14,290 nucleotides of DNA, from NCBI GenBank assembly GCA_964617665.1, contig CAZUAH010000354.1, positions 1 to 14,290 of the forward strand. The letters run 5' to 3'. Below, piece after piece: positions 1-6,865 of this stretch. The position numbers and the translations under genes were made by a program. This DNA comes from JADHUC01 sp964617665 (GTDB lineage Bacteria; Planctomycetota; Planctomycetia; Pirellulales; Pirellulaceae). Within the stretch, counting starts at the first letter, position 1, and each line of letters opens with the position of its first letter. The notes beneath the pieces were generated by a model, which saw nothing but the letters and a program-made list of their open reading frames with translations, made no database searches and was not told the origin of the DNA.

Positions 1-23
1 TTTGCGTTTCATCTGCTGAGACG

Positions 24-50
24 TTTTCTCGGATGTGCCAGAATACCACC
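24..50 (+). repeat. 27-bp direct repeat, copy 1
   Basis: The 27 bases beginning TTTTCTCGGATG and ending AATACCACC recur exactly, in the same orientation, at 10340-10366. Identity stops sharply on both sides. Both copies lie in non-coding sequence that flanks genes. An exact 27-mer twice in 14 kb is not expected by chance, so this is probably a fragment of a dispersed genomic repeat or a mobile-element scar; the family is not recognised. Confidence 0.8.
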
Positions 51-85
51 GGTTTTGGCTGACCGTGGAGGAACAAGAGAAAGGC

Positions 86-100
86 TGGCTGCTTCAGCCA
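86..100 (-). terminator. Possible terminator hairpin after the M56 operon
   Basis: TGGCTG-CTT-CAGCCA is a perfect 6-bp stem with a 3-base loop. Read on the minus strand it is followed by GCCTTTCTCTTG, which is moderately T-rich. It lies about 165 bases beyond the M56 stop codon. The stem is short and the T tract interrupted, so this is a weak call. Confidence 0.3.
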
Positions 101-265
101 TGTGTCGCCGCGGGTTGCCGTATATCGCGAGGCCTACGGCGATCGGAATCATGGTTACCGGCAGCAAACGGAGGCTATAACGCAATCGCCATTTCTGACG
201 ACGCCTTAGCCACGTCGTCCATGATGAAACGTCCCCGTCTTACCAACCGAAACAGCGATCCTACC

Positions 266-3200
266 TTATTCCCGGTCCAACTGTTCACGCAGATGCTCAA
301 GCGACTTGCGCAATTGAACATCTTCTAACTCGCGGTGATCCACGTCGGCATCGCGTACCGTTTTGGCGCGTTCCCAACCATTGAGCAAGTCTGATCGCCG
401 GATCCCAAGGCCCTTATCGGGCATCACGCCCCAGTCGTCAGACTCATCGGCGTCGGCGAATCGGTGCATGCCTTTTCCGTTGGGCCGCTGAAATGAGGCG
501 GTGGCTAGTCTCACGGCGCCCGCACCCGATTCCAGCGAAAAGATGCCGCTGACGACGCCCCGTCCGAAGGTGCGCTCGCCTGCGATGGTTGCCCGTTTGT
601 GATCCTGCAGGCATGCAGCCAGAATCTCGGCGGCCGATGCGGTGCGTCCGTTGACAAGCACGACCATGGGGAATCCGATGTAGGTGTTTTGCTTGTCGGC
701 CTTGTGCTGGTAGACCTCACCGTCGTTGGTGCGGCTTCTGATCGTGACGATAGCCCCTTCCTCCACGAACAGATCGGCGGTCTCGACAGCCGCCGTCAGC
801 AGCCCGCCGGGACAATCGCGAAGATCCAGGACCAGCCCCTGCATGCCGCGATCTCGTAGTTTGCCAACGGCCTCGTCCACATCCTTGCTGGTCGGCTTCC
901 CAAATGCCTTGATGCGGATGTAGCCGATTTTGTCTTCCCCGTCCAGCATATACTGCCATTCGCTGTCCGGACCGCGACGATGACCTTGCACTGTGTCGAG
1001 CTTGATCGCGGACCGAACAATGCGAATCGTTTCGCGCAGTCCCGTGCTTTCGCGGCGAACGCCGAGCGTCACTGCCTCGCCCGGCTTGCCTCGAATCAGA
1101 CCGACGACCGCGGCAAGCCTTTTTTTCTCCGCAAGATCGCTGACCGCCAATCGATCGATCTGTTCAATGATATCACCATCTCGGACTCCGGCTTTCGCGG
1201 CCGGCGACGAAGGAAGTGTTCTGACGACGATAAGTTGACCGTCCTCGTGACGTAACTCGATGCCAACGCCGACGATGGACTGGTCGATGTTCTGGAAGAC
1301 CTCGTCCAGCTCCTTCTGTCGCAGATAGGCCGAGTTTCCGTCTAATCGTTTGAGCATCCCATCGATCGCTGCGTTCAACAATTCTTGTCTGTCGACCTTT
1401 TGAAAGTAGTGTTGTTCGACTCGCCGTAGGATCTCATCTAACACCTCACCATCGATTTCCGTCTCGCGTGCCGCTGTGTCTTCATCGCGCTCGAGAGAGT
1501 CGGCTACGGGCACGGGCTCGCTTTGACCGGAAAGTTGAACTACGTCTGGACGGTCCTCCATGATCTCAACCACCGACGCGAAGAAGCTTATGCCCGATGC
1601 CTTCTTTCTGTCGAGTTCCGAGGGGCTCAGCGGACTGATGCCAACCAGTAGGCCATGCGCATCGACTAATGGACCGCCACTCCGGTATGGACCGATTGAA
1701 ACATCGGTTTGGATCAGTGACTTCAACTCCACGCCCGGCGCTATGACGACGTCGCGGTCCGTCGCCGTGACAGTACCTCGACCGACGACGAACTCCGCCT
1801 CTGGCGAACTGCCAATCGCCAGTACAGGTGAACCGACTCGCAACGCAGACGGATGCCCGATTCCAATCGGCGACAACTCATCCGGATCGGCCTCAATCTT
1901 GACAAGCGCAAGTGGCCCAGCGCCGGTGGCCGCCTGTTTCGTGTTGTACGTCTTCCCATTCGCTAATCTGACCGTGATATCCCCCGCGGAATCCAGCAGG
2001 CGCTGGCACGTTAGGATCAGTCCGTTTTTGCTCAGGACAACGCCCAATCCCTGGCTTGGCGCCTGTGGATTGTCCGGCTCGACACGAATCACGGCCAGCG
2101 AAGCACCGACGGATTTAGCCATTCGAGCGACATCAGCATCGTCGAGTTTGGCACCATTCGCTCTTTTCGCGGACGCGCCGCTTGTGCTTGCCGCATCGGC
2201 CACGTCGACTCGCTCTTCGGTCAAAACCGTCGTCACGGGTGTTTTGGCTTTTTCCCATGAGAAACCAGGTAGCGCAAGCAGCAATACCAAACCAACCGCC
2301 GGCCACGTCCATGCCGACCATCTCCCTGGACGGTCATCGCTCATGATCATTGTCAGTCTCCTTTGAAAAGCGCGAACGGAGTCGGCACGGGCGCCGACCA
2401 CAGGAATCGGAAGGGCAATTGCAGATACTCGTTCGTTTACCTCGATTAACGACTCGGCGTATGCGCGGCGCTCGTCGGGCAGCAATCTGATGACCCACTC
2501 GTCGCATGCAAGTTCCGCCGATTCGCGTAGTTTTCGCCTTACGATCCAACCCAGTGGATTCCACCACCATACGATCCTGGCTGCCATGTCCAGCCAAGCG
2601 CCCCAATGGTCCCGTCGTCGGATGTGGGCCAATTCGTGAACCAACAGGCCGCGAATCCAACCGACCCGGCCTTGATCGGCCAAGGCCCGCGGCCAGACGA
2701 GGCTCAATGCATGCAAGCACCAAACGAATGGCGTCGCCACACCACAGCAGACAATGTGTGGCAGGCGGCGCACCTTCACTTGTTCCGCAATGGCCTTGAC
2801 TTCGTCATGCAACCATTGCGGCGCGTCGTCCCCTTGAGAGACGAGCCGCTGTACTCGTAGCGAGCGAATGAGGCAAACCACTGCGGCAACGAATGAACCA
2901 GCGAGCCAAAAGCTCCAAGCCGCTGCAACAAACCACTCTGACCGCCAAAACATCAGGGTGATGCGATGCCAGGTAACGTCCCGCGTGTCATCTGTCGCGA
3001 TCGGCCTGTCTACGGGCAGGACGGCAATCGCGTTGTGATCGCCAGGCACGGCAGCGTCGACGGATGGCGTTCCCACGTCCACGAACGCTACGGCATCTGG
3101 AATGGAGGCAGACGTCGATTCGCGGCCAAGGTCACGATGCGGTGTCGAGACTGCGGTGGCTTCGGAATGAGTTGGCCAGACCGCCGCAGCCAATTCCTCG

Positions 3201-3367
3201 ATTGCCCAAGGCCACGTGACAAGCGGCGGCGTCATTAGCTTGATCAGAACCAGCAGCCACAACACGTGTTGCGTCGCCGCTCGAAATCGCGCCAACCGAC
3301 AAACGGCCGACACGATCAAAACAAGAATCGCCACGACAAAAATGTGCTGCGCAAGTAGCCAGAGCAT
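266..3367 (-). CDS. BlaR1-like M56 metalloprotease fused to degenerate HtrA-like, PDZ and CtpA/S41 domains
   Basis: A 1033-residue membrane protein. I choose the ATG at 3367 (MLWLLAQH), 22 bases after the blaI stop with GGGAG upstream; the frame is open further 5' but there it only shadows blaI. Residues 1-375 are the M56 core: helices near 1-25, 31-55, 138-168 and 351-370, zinc-protease motif HELAH at 244-248 and probable third ligand Glu285 in ELACDE. Residues about 415-600 are an HtrA/trypsin-like fold that keeps Ser563 (RSGGP) but has Arg456 and Pro485 where His and Asp belong. Residues about 640-985 are a CtpA-like S41 protease with a PDZ at about 690-765. Its nucleophile Ser911 is present, but the general-base Lys, expected 25 residues later, is Arg936, and the following Gln position is Ser940. 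BlaR1 relatives release repression by BlaI; the exported part would be the sensor. The M56 site looks active, the two serine-protease sites probably not. Confidence 0.9.
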   Translation of the reverse strand: MLWLLAQHIFVVAILVLIVSAVCRLARFRAATQHVLWLLVLIKLMTPPLVTWPWAIEELAAAVWPTHSEATAVSTPHRDLGRESTSASIPDAVAFVDVGTPSVDAAVPGDHNAIAVLPVDRPIATDDTRDVTWHRITLMFWRSEWFVAAAWSFWLAGSFVAAVVCLIRSLRVQRLVSQGDDAPQWLHDEVKAIAEQVKVRRLPHIVCCGVATPFVWCLHALSLVWPRALADQGRVGWIRGLLVHELAHIRRRDHWGAWLDMAARIVWWWNPLGWIVRRKLRESAELACDEWVIRLLPDERRAYAESLIEVNERVSAIALPIPVVGARADSVRAFQRRLTMIMSDDRPGRWSAWTWPAVGLVLLLALPGFSWEKAKTPVTTVLTEERVDVADAASTSGASAKRANGAKLDDADVARMAKSVGASLAVIRVEPDNPQAPSQGLGVVLSKNGLILTCQRLLDSAGDITVRLANGKTYNTKQAATGAGPLALVKIEADPDELSPIGIGHPSALRVGSPVLAIGSSPEAEFVVGRGTVTATDRDVVIAPGVELKSLIQTDVSIGPYRSGGPLVDAHGLLVGISPLSPSELDRKKASGISFFASVVEIMEDRPDVVQLSGQSEPVPVADSLERDEDTAARETEIDGEVLDEILRRVEQHYFQKVDRQELLNAAIDGMLKRLDGNSAYLRQKELDEVFQNIDQSIVGVGIELRHEDGQLIVVRTLPSSPAAKAGVRDGDIIEQIDRLAVSDLAEKKRLAAVVGLIRGKPGEAVTLGVRRESTGLRETIRIVRSAIKLDTVQGHRRGPDSEWQYMLDGEDKIGYIRIKAFGKPTSKDVDEAVGKLRDRGMQGLVLDLRDCPGGLLTAAVETADLFVEEGAIVTIRSRTNDGEVYQHKADKQNTYIGFPMVVLVNGRTASAAEILAACLQDHKRATIAGERTFGRGVVSGIFSLESGAGAVRLATASFQRPNGKGMHRFADADESDDWGVMPDKGLGIRRSDLLNGWERAKTVRDADVDHRELEDVQLRKSLEHLREQLDRE

Positions 3368-3369
3368 GC

Positions 3370-3384
3370 GTTGGGTCTCCCAAC
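3370..3384 (-). promoter_or_regulatory. Hairpin covering the M56 ribosome binding site
   Basis: On the minus strand GTTGGG-AGA-CCCAAC forms a perfect 6-bp stem that contains the GGGAG Shine-Dalgarno of the M56 gene and ends two bases before its ATG. The blaI stop codon (3392-3390) is five bases upstream, so a ribosome finishing blaI would melt the stem. This fits translational coupling of the two genes; the coupling itself is inferred. Confidence 0.5.
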
Positions 3385-3389
3385 TACGG

Positions 3390-3821
3390 CTATTCCCCTG
3401 CTCGACGGCGTGACCGTTTTTGAGAGGGGGGGTTGTCGGCCCGGTTCTCCAACTGATCAAGCAGTCGGCGAAACTCATCGAGTTCGCTTTTTGTGAAACT
3501 CTCACCCTCAACCAACGCCAACACCAGCGGCGCCGAAGCACCGTCGCAGAAGTTGTCGGCCAGGCAACGCAGACGATTCCGAACCATGGCTTCCCGCGAT
3601 AGCGCGGCGGAAAACACATGGGCGAATCCACTCGTGTCGCGTTGGACCAGCCCCTTTTCCTCCAAACGACCCAGAAGTGTATTGATCGTCGTGTGGGCCC
3701 ACTTGCGGCCCTGCTTGTCTACGAACTCCCGGATTTCCCGGACCGTAGCTCGCTCAAGCTCCCAAAGCGCCTTCAGCACTTCGCGCTCGGCTTCGCTGAC
3801 TGGCAAGTCTGAATCCGTCAT
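3390..3821 (-). CDS. blaI: BlaI/MecI/CopY-family transcriptional repressor
   Basis: A 143-residue winged-helix repressor, close to the usual family length of 120-145. Residues 7-62 (SEAEREVLKALWEL through WAHTTINTLLGRLEEKGLV) are the canonical BlaI DNA-binding domain. Residues 75-125 form the helical dimer region. A basic tail, KRSRRRAGE, ends the protein. The ATG at 3821 is preceded by GGAG. In staphylococcal BlaI and MecI the partner protease pathway cuts at an Asn-Phe pair; in my alignment that position reads Ala102-Leu103, so the cleavage specificity may differ. It is the first gene of a two-gene operon with the M56 protease and probably represses its own promoter at 3859-3909. A C7 run (G7 on the plus strand, 3426-3432) lies near the 3' end. 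Confidence 0.93.
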   Translation of the reverse strand: MTDSDLPVSEAEREVLKALWELERATVREIREFVDKQGRKWAHTTINTLLGRLEEKGLVQRDTSGFAHVFSAALSREAMVRNRLRCLADNFCDGASAPLVLALVEGESFTKSELDEFRRLLDQLENRADNPPSQKRSRRRAGE

Positions 3822-3858
3822 CGAAGTCCACTCCAGCTGTCGCGGTTTGCTTCACTCT

Positions 3859-3873
3859 TCTACAAAATGTAGA
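3859..3873. promoter_or_regulatory. Putative BlaI operator dyad
   Basis: TCTACA-AAA-TGTAGA is a perfect dyad with the TACA...TGTA core known for BlaI/MecI operators. It begins just downstream of the transcription start predicted from the -10 box at 3887-3882. A second, less perfect element, TACGACAATACGTA at 3886-3899, with arms TACG/CGTA and a left half like the mec operator, lies between the -35 and -10 boxes. Two such elements about 26 bases apart fit cooperative dimer binding. Function is inferred from position and from the family's known sites. Confidence 0.72.
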
Positions 3874-3881
3874 CGGATTGC

Positions 3882-3909
3882 ATTCTACGACAATACGTAA
3901 AAGAGTCAA
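3882..3909 (-). promoter_or_regulatory. Sigma70-type promoter of the blaI-M56 operon
   Basis: Read on the minus strand, TTGACT (3909-3904) and TAGAAT (3887-3882) each match the housekeeping consensus at five of six positions and are 16 bases apart. The predicted start falls near 3875, giving a leader of about 54 bases to the blaI ATG. The overlapping dyads imply autorepression. Confidence 0.6.
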
Positions 3910-4492
3910 GGGTAACTATGGGAGAACTTCGACCGGAACGATCGAACTGGTGTTCGACGGGCGATGCATCCGGTTTCAAGGCCGGGCTCAGGATGATCTG
4001 GCCGGCCGGCTGATTGGAACGATCGAAACAGCCGGCAATGTGACCGTCAGCCGCCAGGACATCCCTGCAAGGAAAGCACGTTGGTGAAACTGCGTCCTTT
4101 GGTCGAAGAATCGAGCGTGTACGAACTGTTTGATTTTGCGGCGCTGGTACCGCCTGGAAGTGGCCGATGTGGAGGACCAGAGAGTCGACGGAACGGCCGT
4201 CAGGTCGGGGAATCACACATGGGTAGAGGACGGACTGCGAACCAATCCAGAAAAGGGGGCTTGAAACGAGAGCTTCTTCCCTCGTATCGGGCAGAAGGTG
4301 TCATCGTCTCATACGTTTTGGGAGAATCCCAGAAACAGACCGGTTCTTGGGACGCGGCCTGCTAGGCCCAAATTCACCTCGCCCAGACTATCGGTTCGGT
4401 GTAGAATCCGAGCGACGTACTGCTTGGAATCGTCTCGTTCGATCCGGGCCGAACCGGTACGCAAGAATCGTCGTCGAGATGAGGGGATCTTC
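3910..4492. other. Intergenic region with possible coding remnants
   Basis: About 580 bases between the divergent blaI promoter and the small gene at 4493. Short plus-strand frames look protein-like in patches, for example RWYRLEVADVEDQRVDG near 4143-4193, but stops break them, no frame has both a start and a ribosome binding site, and I recognise no family. Two perfect short dyads occur: TGGGA-GAA-TCCCA at 4319-4331 and GGCCT-GCT-AGGCC at 4356-4368. I see no clear gene. Confidence 0.4.
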
Positions 4493-4909
4493 GTGAAGCA
4501 CGACCCATGCCGCCGCCGTTGTCGGTTGCAGTTTTCACTGCGGACCACGCTGTTATGCGTATTCGTGGCAGCGTGCGCGGTAGCGGTGTGTGTTCATCTT
4601 CAACAGCGAGGCGAGCGACTTGAAAGATACATCTATCGCGAATTGACGGCCAATAGACGTTGCTCCACGGATGCCCTATCTATTTCGGTTGCTGGTGTCG
4701 ACGGCCGCAAGCTGATTCGGCCCACGATCAGTTCAAAGCGGGGCGGTAAAACGAGCACGATCGTTGCTGATACAGCTTGGATAGCGGACGTAACGGGTGA
4801 CGGCGAGAGTGTTGTCTTCCTTTGCCGCAACCCGAATGTTGATCTGGGCAACGCGAAAGTGACCAGCGAGGGCGATTTCAAGTTCACACTGTCAACGTGT
4901 CGCGAGTAG
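4493..4909 (+). CDS. Small planctomycete-type single-pass membrane protein, unknown function
   Basis: A 138-residue protein. I place the start at GTG 4493 because GAGGGGA lies six bases upstream and the protein then opens with the arginine-rich stretch CRRRCRLQFSLRT followed at once by a hydrophobic helix (about residues 17-34). This 'RRRxxLQFSLRT + helix' N-terminus recurs in many planctomycete proteins of otherwise unrelated sequence, and here it is the best support for the gene. The remaining 100 or so residues are predicted extracytoplasmic and contain a segment (VADTAWIADVTGDGESVVFL) with the look of a beta-strand hairpin. I do not recognise a domain. No partner gene is adjacent in the same direction closer than 276 bases. 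Confidence 0.7.
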   Translation: MKHDPCRRRCRLQFSLRTTLLCVFVAACAVAVCVHLQQRGERLERYIYRELTANRRCSTDALSISVAGVDGRKLIRPTISSKRGGKTSTIVADTAWIADVTGDGESVVFLCRNPNVDLGNAKVTSEGDFKFTLSTCRE

Positions 4910-5063
4910 ATAACTCTCTGTCTCCCGCCTTCCATCTCAGCGGCAAACGTGCGGAGCGCGGGCCTTACGGTGACTTCCCACCGCTTGGCCGACAAGCGCG
5001 TCGCTTGGCTACCGCGGTCGCTTGATGGCGATAGGACCGCGAACAATTAAACAGAAGGACTTC

Positions 5064-5083
5064 CAAGATTCTGTGCAAGATTC
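5064..5083 (+). repeat. Tandem octamer upstream of the PDZ gene
   Basis: CAAGATTC occurs twice with a 12-base start-to-start spacing, about 100 bases upstream of the ATG at 5186. A close pair of direct repeats can be a regulator site, but nothing here identifies a binding protein. Confidence 0.3.
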
Positions 5084-5185
5084 AATAGGCGGCGGCAACA
5101 ACCATTGCGACGAGCCGTACATTCGCGGTCGCCGCGGGTACAGGACCCTCCCGCTTTCTTTCTCTTTTAAGGTCAGGAGTGAGCA

Positions 5186-6190
5186 ATGAGACAGTCTTCA
5201 TGGATTGTGTGTACATGCCTTGCATTGGCGAGTCTTTGGTTAGGCAGCGATGCGACCGCCGAGGACGCAAAGCCAAGGATGTCGGGCAAAATCGTCGTCG
5301 TCGGCCCCGACGGCGTGAAGAAGGAGTTCGATTTAGGCAACGCCCACAAGGATTGCGACGCGAAGGGCTACAGTATTCAGGTCCGTGTCGACGACGGCAA
5401 AGTGACCGTCATCGGCCCCAAGGGCAAGAAGCAAGAGTTCAACATCGACGAAAAAGGTGACAAGGACCACAGCGTCAAGGTGGAAGTCCGTGATGGAAAA
5501 CTCACCATTGATGGAGACGGCAAGCCGCAGAAGATCGACCTCGAAGGACTGAAGGAACAAGTCGAAAAAGGCGTCAAACGCGGGCACATCATGGGCAAGG
5601 CCGTCATCATCGGGCCAGATGGCAAGCCAACGGAAATCGACCTCGGTGCCAAGCTCGGCAATCTCGATCTCGACCAACTGCTCCCCAAGGAAGCCCGGAA
5701 GCAACTCGATAAGGCCCTCGAAGGGCAGCCCGAACACATCCGCAAGATGCTCGAAGGCCACCATGCCTTTGGTCGCCTTGCGGCGCGGCCGACGAGCCGG
5801 GCGACGCTCGGAGTCACCCTTGACGGTAGCAACGGCGAAGCCCAGGTCGCTGGTGTCCTAGACGGCAGCCCCGCGAAGAAGGCTGGCCTTCGAGAAGACG
5901 ACGTGGTCATCTCCGTGGACGACAAGGAAATCAAGTCGCCTGCCGAACTGATGTCGGCCATCGCCAAACACAAGCCTGGCGACAGCGTTGAAATCAAGAT
6001 ACGCCGCGGCAACGAGGAAATCACGAAGAAAGTGACGCTCGAAGAGCGTGCCAAACTCATCCCAGAACGCCCTGTGTCAAGCCCTGATCGCGACCTTCAG
6101 CGACAGATCCGCCGACTCGAGGAGCAGAACAAACGCCTCGTAGAGCGGATCGAAAAACTCGAAAAGGCGATCGAGAAGAAGAGCGAGTAA
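5186..6190 (+). CDS. Secreted PDZ-domain protein with four N-terminal repeats and a C-terminal coiled coil
   Basis: A 334-residue exported protein, unlikely to be an enzyme. AGGAG lies eight bases before the ATG. Residues 1-25 are a signal peptide ending in a good type I site (ATA/ED). Residues 34-153 hold four imperfect copies of a unit reading GK-x-VxxxGPDGKxxExDL (near 34, 71, 104 and 137), rich in Lys and Asp. Residues about 203-285 are a PDZ domain with the carboxylate-loop-like TLGVTLDG and the typical GSPAKKAGLREDDVVISVDD. Residues 302-332 form a heptad-patterned coiled coil (LQRQIRRLEEQNKRLVERI). PDZ domains bind C-terminal or unfolded peptides, so a role as a periplasmic adaptor or chaperone is plausible. 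It has no protease domain of its own. It is followed by a strong hairpin at 6248-6274 and seems to be a single-gene unit. Confidence 0.9.
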   Translation: MRQSSWIVCTCLALASLWLGSDATAEDAKPRMSGKIVVVGPDGVKKEFDLGNAHKDCDAKGYSIQVRVDDGKVTVIGPKGKKQEFNIDEKGDKDHSVKVEVRDGKLTIDGDGKPQKIDLEGLKEQVEKGVKRGHIMGKAVIIGPDGKPTEIDLGAKLGNLDLDQLLPKEARKQLDKALEGQPEHIRKMLEGHHAFGRLAARPTSRATLGVTLDGSNGEAQVAGVLDGSPAKKAGLREDDVVISVDDKEIKSPAELMSAIAKHKPGDSVEIKIRRGNEEITKKVTLEERAKLIPERPVSSPDRDLQRQIRRLEEQNKRLVERIEKLEKAIEKKSE

Positions 6191-6247
6191 CGCCAACAGC
6201 GGCCTGACTAGAAGTAAGCAACCGAGTTTTGTAGAGAGCCTGTATCG

Positions 6248-6274
6248 GGGCGGGCAGTGTCGTGCTGCCCGCCC
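6248..6274 (+). terminator. Hairpin terminator after the PDZ gene
   Basis: GGGCGGGCAG and CTGCCCGCCC form a perfect 10-bp stem around a 7-base loop, 57 bases after the PDZ stop. The following bases are pyrimidine-rich (TGTCAATCTTCTCCCCCTC) but not a clean T run, so termination may be only partly intrinsic. Confidence 0.6.
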
Positions 6275-6865
6275 TGTCAATCTTCTCCCCCTCGTTCCCT
6301 CGCCCATCTCAGTGGCAAGCGGGTGGCTTGTGCGGATGTCGCTCCGCCGCAGGGATCCGGACAGCCGTCTGCCACGACATTCTGGACTCTTATGCGCGAG
6401 TTCTCGCCATCTTGCATCCAACGAGAATTGGCTCTCACCCCGACACTGTTTTTGGGTTAACAACCTGGTTGGTTCGGACCCCGAAAGCAACCTGTCGCGG
6501 AATGATCGGTGGGCCAACGATTGCAGGCTGCTTCCCTGGCGTCTGTGTAGGCTCGGCGATTGCTCGACCAAGCCCCCCCGATGACATCAACTGATTTCTT
6601 CGAGGTAGCCAATCTCAATTCCCAACGACTCGTGGCTACCACTTGACCCACGTCGCGACCGGCGGGGAAGGTCGCCAGCGGCAAAAGGCGAAGTTGCCGA
6701 GGTGGGCATGTCTTGGCGCGTTTGGGCCGCTACGTTTGCGCACTTATGACGACAATTCCTGTGGAAGATTCGTTTCACGCCGCGGGAAGAAGTGGGAATC
6801 ACGTGGTAGTCGCGTCAATTCAACCGTCAACTCGGAGTCCCAACAAACGACCGTTTTGCGGACGG
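6275..6865. other. Intergenic region without recognisable gene
   Basis: Nearly 600 bases between convergent genes (the PDZ gene on plus, the propeller gene on minus). Several short frames are open, but none has a ribosome binding site, a family signature or consistent codon use. A short segment near 6305-6325 (CATCTCAGTGGCAAGCGGG) resembles one at 4938-4955 (CATCTCAGCGGCAAACG); the match is too short to call a repeat. Confidence 0.5.

Larger units (their letters stand above)
1..265. other. Non-coding tail downstream of the M56 gene
   Basis: No convincing gene is seen. The stretch lies 3' of the minus-strand M56 gene. It holds one end of a 27-bp exact repeat (24-50) and a short hairpin (86-100). 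An open plus-strand frame crosses it but runs into the M56 gene antisense and has no recognisable domain or ribosome binding site, so I read it as chance. Confidence 0.6.

Noticed and set aside
1560..2366. Plus-strand frame of 268 codons opposite the M56 gene
   Set aside because: Antisense to the HtrA-like and M56 parts; Ser/Pro/Thr-rich with no recognisable features.
3368..3631. Extending the M56 protein 88 residues upstream
   Set aside because: That part lies over blaI in another frame and is Arg/Trp-rich nonsense; ATG 3367 has a ribosome binding site and starts the first helix. It matters only for the frameshift-fusion idea.
3859..3899. CRISPR-like or phage attachment repeats from the paired dyads
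   Set aside because: Only two unequal elements placed exactly on a promoter; an operator explains them better.
3860..4216. Minus-strand frame upstream of blaI
   Set aside because: It would overlap the blaI promoter and operator, and its sequence has no domain or start signal.
5377..6060. Minus-strand frame of 227 codons opposite the PDZ gene
   Set aside because: Antisense shadow rich in Ser and Pro; the plus strand has signal peptide, PDZ and coiled coil.
4938..6325. Shared CATCTCAGYGGCAARCG segment at 4938 and 6305
   Set aside because: About 17 bases with mismatches and no extended homology; not enough for a repeat call.
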